A stretch of 10,711 nucleotides of DNA, taken from assembly GCA_016758965.1 (NCBI GenBank), contig JAEPRB010000620.1:1-10711 (forward strand), given 5' to 3'. This DNA is from Circinella minor. Taxonomy: Eukaryota > Mucoromycota > Mucoromycetes > Mucorales > Lichtheimiaceae. The position numbers and the translations under genes are program-made. This document shows, piece by piece, positions 1-6,961 of the stretch; positions within the stretch are counted from its first letter, which is position 1; each line of letters opens with the position of its first letter. The notes below the pieces were generated by a model. It worked only from the letters and a program-made list of their open reading frames with translations, ran no database searches and was not told where the DNA came from.

Positions 1-140
1 TGTAACCAAATCTGGGCACTTTCTAGTTTTTTTTCTAATAGATATCTTTCCCCTAATTGTTGCAAATTAAGATTTATTGTTAAATCTAATGAATCAAGTG
101 CGTTTCGCAGCAGCTCAACTGCTTTAATAACATTGTTTCT
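1..140 (-). CDS. Partial open frame of an unrecognised helical protein, runs off the left edge
   Basis: On the minus strand the frame that starts with AGA at 140-138 stays open for 46 codons to the window edge. That is long for DNA this AT-rich. The translation looks protein-like: it is rich in Leu, Glu, Asn and Gln with amphipathic helical spacing (for example AVELLRNALDSLD), suggesting a coiled-coil or helical bundle. The frame is preceded in phase by TAG at 143-141, which also gives a possible splice acceptor (TTAG|AGAAAC). No ATG in this frame is visible upstream, so it would be an internal exon. It lies less than 50 bp downstream of the NAA10 stop on the same strand. It could be a separate gene or an alternative 3' exon of NAA10. 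I do not recognise the family. Confidence 0.35.
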
Positions 141-186
141 CTAACTATTTTTTCTCTGATATACAAAAATTCTGTTATTTTAAATA

Positions 187-1304
187 TTAATTAGCAGTAA
201 CTGGTGCTGATGTTTTGACTTGTTCTTCAACTACACCACCAATAGGTGCTTTTGGTTTTTTATCTTCCTTTAAAGTTAAACGCATTGCATAAGCATCTTC
301 ACCATCGGCATAATACTTCTTTTCAATATCATGTACCCTATTTTTTTTTTTATATTATTCTATTAGTTTGATTTGTCTTCCTTTTCTCCCTTTTTTTTTG
401 TTTTTGTTTTATAAATCCCCTCCCCCCTTTATTATTATTATCCCATATCCTCTTTATCCTTTTCCTCCCTCTTCCAATCCATGTATATATACATATATCA
501 AATATAAATATTATAAGAAAGAAAGAAAAAAAAAAGAAGGATACTTTACTCGAATTGCAATGTATCACGATAAAGGCCAATAGCAGCACGATTGGTTTTT
601 CGTACATGTAAAGAAACATAATGAGCATCAAAAGCTTCAACCATTTGTTTTGTAGATTGAGTCATCATTTTTTGTGCCAAACCAAGTCTTCTATAGGTTC
701 GCATGACTGATAATGATGTGATATGACCATGAGGAACATCTGTAGGTTCTTCTTCCCTTTTTTTTTTTTCAATAAACGAATAAAAAAAGTCGATAAGTAA
801 TTTTTTTTTCTCTCTTTTTGATTCTCTCATCTAATCTTTATCCCTACCCCCCCTCCTTCCTTCCTTCCCTTCTTATTTTTTTTAGATAGGGTTGAATAAT
901 CACAATATAAAAAATATATATTACATTTTAGCTAACACGTATCCAACGATTTTTCCGTTACCATCGTCAGCAACATAAGAAAGTTGTGGCCAAGTAAGTG
1001 CATGATAAAGGTCTTATATGAATAAAAAAAAATGTGTGGGTGAGTCAACTTTGAAGTTTCAAAGGATATTGAGCCCATATATATTATTATTATTTTTATA
1101 TAACTTACAATATTTCATTTGATAGTTTTCTGGAAGGTCCAAAAGATTAGCATTTTGAATTTCTAACAAGTCTTCAACCTAAATATATATATATATAACA
1201 ATAAGTTTTGTTTGGTTCAAATTTTAACCATTTAATAAATTATATATGCATGTTGAAGAAAATTTTAAATTAATTTTATATACCGTTGCTTGACGAATGT
1301 TCAT
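187..1304 (-). CDS. NAA10: N-terminal acetyltransferase A catalytic subunit (five exons)
   Basis: Catalytic subunit of NatA, which moves acetyl from acetyl-CoA to the N-terminus of nascent chains (usually Ser, Ala, Thr, Gly, Val or Cys after Met removal). It acts at the ribosome with the NAA15 scaffold. Exons on the minus strand: 1304-1284, 1178-1109, 1012-925, 756-550, 337-187. They sum to 537 nt, giving 178 residues plus TAA, and every junction is GT-AG and keeps frame. It is a GNAT fold: the start MNIRQAT; the substrate-side motif PENYQMKYY at 23-31 with Glu24 and Tyr26; the acetyl-CoA loop RRLGLA at 82-87; [12 protein letters not shown] at 107-118; and [11 protein letters not shown] at 137-147. 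Numbering matches human NAA10 through this core. The tail is short compared with animal proteins (about 235 aa). The start is fixed by the conserved first exon of seven codons. No key residue is missing. Confidence 0.96.
338..549 (-). other. NAA10 intron 4 (212 nt, purine-rich on the transcript strand)
   Basis: Donor GTAAAG at 549-544 and acceptor TAG at 340-338, splitting the Glu codon at residue 129. On the transcript strand it is strikingly A/G-rich with several G runs, including a GGGGGGAGGGG tract at 427-417. It is about twice the length of introns 1 and 2 of the same gene. Confidence 0.9.
757..924 (-). other. NAA10 intron 3 (168 nt) with a G-run cluster
   Basis: Donor GTAATA at 924-919. 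The acceptor AG at 758-757 follows an A-rich stretch, so the intron lacks a normal pyrimidine tract. The transcript strand carries four runs of at least three G between 869 and 842. The exon join (Lys59, Met60, Glu61) is supported by the conserved KMEEEP sequence. Confidence 0.88.
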
Positions 1305-1441
1305 ATTTGGGTTTATATATATGTATATGTATTATATAAGGAGAGTATGCGTTTTAGCTGAGGGAGAAACTTTGTGTCTTAAAATAAACCGCGTTTCAGT
1401 AACAACCTTTCAAATTCCCCGCAAAGCCACGCGATCCTACA
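1305..1441. promoter_or_regulatory. Shared intergenic region between divergent coding starts
   Basis: These 137 bp separate the NAA10 ATG (minus strand) from a plus-strand ATG at 1442. The NAA10-proximal half is AT-rich (TATATATGTATATG-like). The other half is GC-richer and carries TGAGGGAGAAAC at 1359-1370 and AACCGCG near 1387. The layout suggests a bidirectional promoter if the plus-strand frame is a real gene. No specific factor site can be assigned. Confidence 0.35.
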
Positions 1442-1753
1442 ATGTCTGGGGGATCTTTGACCAATAACAATAGCGTGAAGCCAATCAAGTGGTTTTTGTT
1501 CTTTGCTATGGGATAGTATGTTTACATTGGATGGGTTCTATGGATGGTTGTATCCATGTATTACATTGAGTCGTTATTATTGACTGTATTTTTTTTTTCA
1601 CTTTTTAAATATATAAAAATGAAAAAAGCAAGGAAATTTATGAATATTTCATCACTATCACCCACGCTCTGTACATCTTGCGAACATAAAAAAAAATATG
1701 ATCATATTCAGCAAAGCACTTCTGAATGTAAAATGACAACACACAGATATTAA
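1442..1753 (+). pseudogene. Plus-strand membrane-protein start interrupted by an in-frame TAG (or by an intron)
   Basis: ATG at 1442 opens MSGGSLTNNNSVKPIKWFLFFAMG, with a Lys/Trp-flanked hydrophobic stretch. TAG follows at 1514-1516. The same frame then continues open from 1517 with YVYIGWVLWMVV and more hydrophobic residues to TAA at 1751-1753, so ignoring the TAG gives one or two membrane segments. The tail after about 1610 looks like random AT-rich sequence. Alternatively, the G of the TAG begins GTATGT, a strong splice donor. An AG at 1810-1811 would then join to a frame open from 1812 to TAA at 1963-1965, giving a protein of about 75 residues. So this is a decayed gene fragment, a stop-interrupted gene or a two-exon gene. 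I do not recognise the family. Confidence 0.35.
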
Positions 1754-1965
1754 AACTAAAATTTACTTGATTTATTTTAAAATGTGATCAGTTGAATATA
1801 ATTAATAACAGTAGCATTCGGAACACCTTATTTCTAAGAAAAAGTGTTCGAGTTGTAAATATCTTATTCATCACAATAACAACTCTCATTAACATGGCCC
1901 AGAACAGAGATATCCAGATGATCAGTCATTTGCATCCATTAAATAACTCGTACAGCATTTTTTAA

Positions 1966-4281
1966 ACAGAAATAACAATAGATAACTAAATGAACTTGCG
2001 AAAATAACATTGAATATCTTGTTCGTAATGAACATAAAAAGATAATGTTTACTTCTTTGATTATTTGTATAAATAGAGACTCAACACTAAGCAAAAAATA
2101 AAGATAATCCAAAGGAAAACGTCGCTTTATTATGTCTAATAATAATAAATATTTAGAAAGTTATAACTCGTTATTAATACTTGTTTTTTTTATTGTACTA
2201 GTTTGATCTTTTTGTTGATTCTATGTAAAGTGACGGTATGGCTTTTTGCTGACCTGTTTTTTCTTATGGTATTGGTAGATTAAGAGGTCACGATTATGTA
2301 TTATTACTATTAATAAGAATATTTAACAAATTCTATTATTAGTTACTGTAGTTATTAAATGATGCTTTTGTATAGTTAAATGTTACATGTTTAATGTGTT
2401 TTATTCTTCGTACTTATATGTTTGTGTATTCTCCAAAAAACACAAAGGTTACGTACTTCTAGAGTTACTATTAAACTGAATATGTATTTACTTATTAGTT
2501 ATAGGATGTATTAATGTGTTGTTAAGAAAGATAATAATGATAACATCTATCATGCTTGCCTGAATATACTTATGCGATCCAGAAATAAATTGATTTACTG
2601 TATTAAATTATTCTTCTTTTTGGTTTTGATTTTTTTTGTGTGGTTTTTTTTTGTGTGGTTGCCTTCTAACTTGTTATTTGCTACCGTTTCAATTGTATGT
2701 GATATATGCTGTGTCTTTGACCGTATCAATATTCGTAGTGTTGGTATAAATATACAGTGCTTCTTAATGGCTTTTCATATCCCTTTAGAATATACACGTC
2801 TTGATGATTTGTTGTTATTTTTAAAAGAAAATGTGGCTTTGTGATTTAAATTGATGATATAAAGACCAATTGTATTAATATATAATAGTTAGAGTTTTTA
2901 CTTTTCGAAATATGGCTGTCTTGATTTTTCGATAGGACAAAATGTGGTGCTTTTTTGGTGTTTCAATAACAAATTACTTGATTTTTGTCTTTGTCTTTTG
3001 GAGATGGCAATGACGATGACAGTGATATAAAGATATTACATTTCTTCTTTTTAATGGCGATGTTACTGTTGTTAACAAGTTGATGATGTGTAACAATTAA
3101 TAGCTGTTGATTTTTGATTCATAAAGTGTAATAGTGTGTCTGTATATATTTGCTATCTTGTGTTATGACCCTAATAAGCGATGTATTCAGACTTTAAATG
3201 ATGATGACCCCCATGATGATTGTTGTACTTGAATATTATAACTTGGTATTTGACGTATTAAAGTAACTAGTGCGTATATCTCATGACGATTACATTTTAG
3301 TAATGTATTTTCAATACGTACGACTCCCGTTTTACTTGGTGATAAGATGTTAAATTTTCATATGTTGTTTAATTGTGATAATTATTTCTTCAAGATTTGT
3401 GATAATGACGACGACGATTCTCCTGCGACCGGAAACAGGTGTATATAATCCTACTACCACTTGACTGATAAAATATAGTAACCCATCGAGATACGGTCTA
3501 TGGTCCTTGTTTTAAATAACTAATATCTTCTTGGCTCTTTTCAATACTCGTTATTCGTCTTATTTGTATAATAGCAATATGTTCCCTTTTTAGGTGGATT
3601 GAGAAATCATTTGTTGTAATAAGAATTCTAACTGTTCTCGATAAGTTTGTATAGATGGCGACAAGCGCTCGCTGTTTTCGTTGTACAATATTTAAAAATG
3701 GTTTGGCTTGGTTTGAAAAGATTTGTGTTCGTTGTCAAAACACGAGCTGTGAGTGTTTGTTTTTGAATGATCTTTCTTTTTTCGATATATAAAAAGGTGG
3801 TGTTGATTCGAAAATTATTGGCTGATGGCGTTGTCATTTGTTTTGTAAAATGGTGTTGTACTTTTGATAAATCATAGTATTAAATGGTTCTTGTGACATT
3901 TCTGTTAAGTTCTTTCTTTTTTGGTGCGTGCGGAAAAAAAATAGAGTAATATTGATAGGTGCTTTTTTTTTTTGTGGTTCCAATGTTTATTCCTTGTTTT
4001 TTATTACCATGGTTTTTGCTGGTAGTGAGTCCGCATAAAAAATATGTTTTGTTGGCTTACAAAACAGTAGTCTTGATTAATTCATATAGATCTTGTGCCT
4101 CTTTAAATCATCCACTATGACTTCGATTCGGTACCAAGAAGAAGACGTAATTTATACCCATGTATTTAGTTCAGTTTGTGATGGTCCAAATAAATCAGCA
4201 CCATATTACTTGAGCTCTTGTTATAGTAAAAACAAAAGAGAGAATGTGAAAGCTTTGTAAAAACCCCAAAGAATACCCTAA
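1966..4281. other. Gene-poor AT-rich stretch with T/G-rich plus strand
   Basis: About 2.3 kb with no gene I can support. The longest frames are low-complexity, for example a Phe/Leu/Ile-rich 90-codon frame at 2572-2844. From about 2160 to 3900 the plus strand is clearly enriched in T over A and G over C, with scattered GATGATGAT and GACGACGAC triplets near 3010-3030, 3200-3220 and 3405-3418. No tRNA, terminal repeats or paired splice signals were convincing here. Confidence 0.6.
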
Positions 4282-4514
4282 TGTTGATAATCCAGCCACG
4301 CTAAGCCAGAATTCATACCAATGTCTCCAAGTTCATCTGCGTCAACGCACAATGAACCTATATTCTACCAAGTAGAATCCTCTGCCCAATAGAGGGCGTC
4401 TTGCGAACACCAAAAAAACAAGTGTAAAAATTATTCCGCAATGACATCGGAATGTGCACCTTCTAACAATAGGTGTCTGCGCCCACCAAAAAAAAAAAAT
4501 GAGGGAGAACTCTG

Positions 4515-4533
4515 TGGCGCCTTCCGTGCGCCA
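4515..4533. repeat. GC-rich inverted repeat inside the LTR-like block
   Basis: TGGCGC at 4515-4520 and GCGCCA at 4528-4533 form a perfect 6-bp stem with a 7-nt loop. It sits among other GCGCC-type runs (4550-4600). Confidence 0.6.
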
Positions 4534-4863
4534 CACGCCAAAAAAAAAACAAAGCGCCAAAAACGCCAAAGCCTCTGCGCACCCTGCGCACACCCTAGGA
4601 TGACACCTCAACGAATGGACTTGATGAAGAAAAGGACTTACAGGCAGTGCAGTCCATACTACAGTTGATGTACTAGGCTCCAGGGCCCTACTCCGTGGCA
4701 TCACCCATGGCTGATGACCATGAATGCAGACTCGGAGGTCCACAGAGTAAGAGAACTTCAAGGACACTTGTTCCTTTATAGGTCCCTTGGCAATCCGCTA
4801 CCTCTATCTGGAACAGATGTGAGGCCGATGACAATACTAACACTGGGAATCAATTATTCTGCT

Positions 4864-4897
4864 TCCATTATAACAAGCTTGCAATTGTTATAATGGA
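4864..4897. repeat. 13-bp perfect hairpin just upstream of the LTR TATA box
   Basis: TCCATTATAACAA at 4864-4876 and its exact reverse complement at 4885-4897 enclose the 8-nt loop GCTTGCAA. The right arm abuts the TATA box at 4899, so this may be a protein-binding palindrome of the element's promoter. Confidence 0.85.
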
Positions 4898-4952
4898 GTA
4901 TATAAAGATCTATAAATGAACTCTTTTAATAGTTAGTGAAATCCGGTCAACA

Positions 4953-5302
4953 AGTTACATTCATTACTTTTCATTTTATTTTTTCAAGAACAAGAAAAAA
5001 AGAAAAGATAACTTACGGTATTTATATCGAAAAAGAAAAACGCTCGTTTGTCATCACTTTCATGCCAAGAACCTAACCAGACCAAGTGTCCCATCCGTAC
5101 CCCAAACTCTGCTTCCCCCCTTACCCACACCCACAGTCACCAACCATAGGCTAGCCACAGGAGTAAGCACCCCTTCACCGTTCCACCAACCATAGTATGA
5201 ACATACACTACCTTGCCTTCTCTCCACCAAGCCATTCGTCGAGATGTCATCCTCCTCCGCCCCACCAAGCGGGACGAACCTACCCGTGACACCAACACGG
5301 GT
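4953..5302. other. AT-to-GC transition; GC-rich segment with a minus-strand open frame and predicted terminal exon
   Basis: 4953-5050 is A/T-rich. From about 5060 to 5302 the DNA is C-rich on the plus strand and well over half G+C. On the minus strand a splice acceptor (TTTAAACAG|ACCCG) begins an exon at 5302. One frame there is open for 80 codons to TGA at 5062-5060 (TRVGVTGRFVPLGGAEEDD at its start); a second is open for about 60 codons. The frame that connects by splicing to array exon A is the second. On the plus strand, ATG at 5244 begins a short Ser/Pro/Thr-rich frame (MSSSSAPPSGTNLPVTPTR) that could be the start of a retroelement gag, cut off at the AT-rich border. I cannot decide between these; the segment may be LTR-element leader captured as an exon. 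Confidence 0.35.
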
Positions 5303-5398
5303 CTGTTTAAATAAAAAATATAATTTTAGGTTAGTTACCCATTGTCATTCTCATAATCCCGTATTATGTACATGTTGATCTATTTATATTTTACATAC

Positions 5399-6532
5399 CT
5401 CCATGGCTCCAAAACCATGCACTGCGCCATTGAAAAATAGCAAAACTGTGAGGGAGCCACCTCAACCTAGGTATTAATAAAATATATAATAAATAGTTTA
5501 TTAGTTGCCATACCATTAATCACTAGCATTAACATTTCTTTATCGATGTAATTAATTCAACATACCTCTAATAAATAAATATCAAAATTGGAAAAATAAA
5601 TAAGAAACAAAAATGAGGGAGACTTGCTCGACCTATATATTAAATGTCATGAAGAAATGAAAATTAGTAGCTTAAAATATAATTGATTACCATTATATTT
5701 ATATTTATATAAGCATATTTATACGTACCTTCAAAAATAAATAATAAATAATGGAGGGAGGAAGGGAACCAGCCCGACCTCGACCTATATATGAATGTGG
5801 ATTATGAAAAGTATTATTAGTAACTATGGTATCAATTCCATTTCCCATTCTTATCCATATCCGTATCCATAATATACATATCAAATATTTACCTCAAAAA
5901 TAGCAGCAAAAATGTGGAATAAATAGGGTATAGATAGAAAAATAAGGGTATAACAAAAAGAAGAGGGAGCCTGCTCGATCTATATAGACGAATGTGGAAT
6001 AGGGTAAGTATAATTAGTAGCTGTTATATCATCTCCATTTAACATCCTATCTATATTCATACCCATAATATTTCTACAGAATATTTACCTTAAAAAACAA
6101 CAAAAATAAATAGGGTATATGTACAAAATAAGGGTATAAGAAAGTAAAGAGGGAGCCAGCTCGACCTACATATATGAGTATGAGTTATGTTAAGTATAAT
6201 TAGTACTGTAACTACAATATTATTTTTACTTATCACCTTGTCCGTATCAAATATCCATAGAAAATTTACCTTAAATAGATAGGGTATATTGATAGATATA
6301 GGGTATTTTCAAGAATAAAAAAAAAGAGCGAGAGTAAACTCGACCTATATAGATATATATATATGGATAGCAATAAAGGTGTGATATTAGTATACTGCAA
6401 ACTTAACACTGTCATCCATTTGTCTCCACCCGACCAAATAATTACCTCTAACAAAAAAAAATAACACTCCAACTGACCAACAACACCATAAAAAGAAAAA
6501 AAAGAAAAAGGGGAACGCAAAGGGGAACGAGC
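5399..6532 (-). repeat. Tandem array of seven exon-intron units (A-G) on the minus strand
   Basis: Seven diverged copies of one unit. Exons: G 6532-6446, F 6344-6270, E 6165-6089, D 5979-5893, C 5784-5729, B 5632-5566, A 5466-5399 (87, 75, 77, 87, 56, 67, 68 nt). Most open with GTCGAG or a one-base variant; five continue with a CTCCCTC- or TTCCCT-like block, and F has a diverged form of it. Most acceptors are TATATAG. Donors are GTAAAT, GTACGT, GTATGT or GTAATT. Branch sites TACTAAT lie at 6392-6386 (before F), 6205-6199 (E), 6019-6013 (D), 5822-5816 (C), 5669-5663 (B), and AACTAAT at 5506-5500 (A). Copies D and E are the most alike and share the tracts read on the plus strand as AAATAGGGTAT and AATAAGGGTATAA. 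A and G are most diverged, as expected for growth by unequal exchange. Frames do not stay open throughout. Confidence 0.75.
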
Positions 6533-6620
6533 CTACAATGAAGAAGATTGTCGTGTTAATATGCAATATCTTAACTTGTTTTATATATAATTCATAGAAC
6601 AATATAAAAATGTTACTTAC

Positions 6621-6744
6621 CAAGAAAAAAGAAAGAAAAAGAAAAGAATGTTTTTTGAGGTTTTTTGGGTTTTTACGATTTTTTTAAAGGTTTTGTGAGG
6701 TTTTACGACTTTTTTTTTAAGATTTTTGTTGGTTTTTATATTTT
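6621..6744 (-). other. Predicted exon H, lysine-rich if translated
   Basis: The acceptor AACAATTTAG lies just before 6744, with a branch-like TTACTGAC 24-31 nt upstream of the exon. The donor GTAAGT follows at 6620-6615. One of three frames is open throughout and reads as Lys/Thr/Val-rich short repeats (KKKVVKPHKTFKKIVKTQ) and then a Phe run. The DNA contains two diverged copies of a roughly 45-bp poly-T-like unit (GGTTTTxxxACGA then a T run), so the Lys-rich reading may simply reflect composition. Confidence 0.45.
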
Positions 6745-6829
6745 CTAAATTGTTGAAAAAAACGCGTCAGTAACAAGTTGTTTTATGACAAGTAGAAAAC
6801 ATGTTTTAAACAAGTATTATACAACTTAC

Positions 6830-6876
6830 TTTTGTGAATTTTTTAGGGTTATAAAAAAAAAAAAAGAAAAAAGAAA
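6830..6876 (-). other. Predicted short exon I (47 nt, pyrimidine-rich)
   Basis: Upstream acceptor TATTTTGCAG at 6886-6877, with a branch-like TTCTAATTA about 24 nt earlier, and downstream donor GTAAGTTGT at 6829-6821. It links the 298-codon exon (donor GTAAGT at 6947-6942) to exon H. It is noncoding as far as I can tell. Confidence 0.4.
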
Positions 6877-6961
6877 CTGCAAAATACCACAAATATAATT
6901 AGAAAGCACAATGGATTGTTTTTATATGCAAGAAAAACAGAACTTACCACACCCGTCCTAC

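Larger units (their letters stand above)
4282..4952 (+). mobile_element. LTR-like block (solo or truncated LTR retrotransposon), 671 bp
   Basis: The block starts TGTTGATAATCC and ends GGTCAACA, so it has TG...CA ends within a 6-bp inverted repeat (TGTTGA/TCAACA). It is GC-richer than its surroundings. A TATA box (TATATAAAG) lies at 4899-4907 on the plus strand, placed as expected at the U3/R boundary. Internal inverted repeats are at 4515-4533 and 4864-4897. The flanks do not form a target-site duplication: CCTAA on the left, AGTTA on the right. No tRNA-complementary primer site is obvious just after 4952. It is either a left LTR of a truncated element or a diverged solo LTR. No reverse transcriptase or integrase is present in the window. 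Confidence 0.45.

Noticed and set aside
1800..1860. Inverted GAACAC/GTGTTC pair
   Set aside because: Only 6 bp with a long loop; expected by chance in a window of this size.
2572..2844. 90-codon plus-strand frame rich in Phe, Leu and Ile
   Set aside because: The hydrophobicity follows from T-rich DNA; no conserved pattern, no supporting start context or splice signals.
3628..3837. 69-codon minus-strand frame
   Set aside because: Short, no motif, in the strand-skewed region where the A/C-rich strand has few stops.
4342..4767. 141-codon minus-strand frame inside the LTR-like block
   Set aside because: Contains Phe and Cys runs from poly-T tracts and no known domain; lies within a region better explained as LTR, with a conflicting plus-strand TATA box.
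5399..6532. Array as a CRISPR or simple satellite
   Set aside because: Units lack identical short direct repeats with unique spacers, and conservation concentrates at splice sites and branch points.
6266..6623. Short minus-strand frames across array units F, G and H read without splicing
   Set aside because: They run straight through predicted introns; composition-driven openness only.
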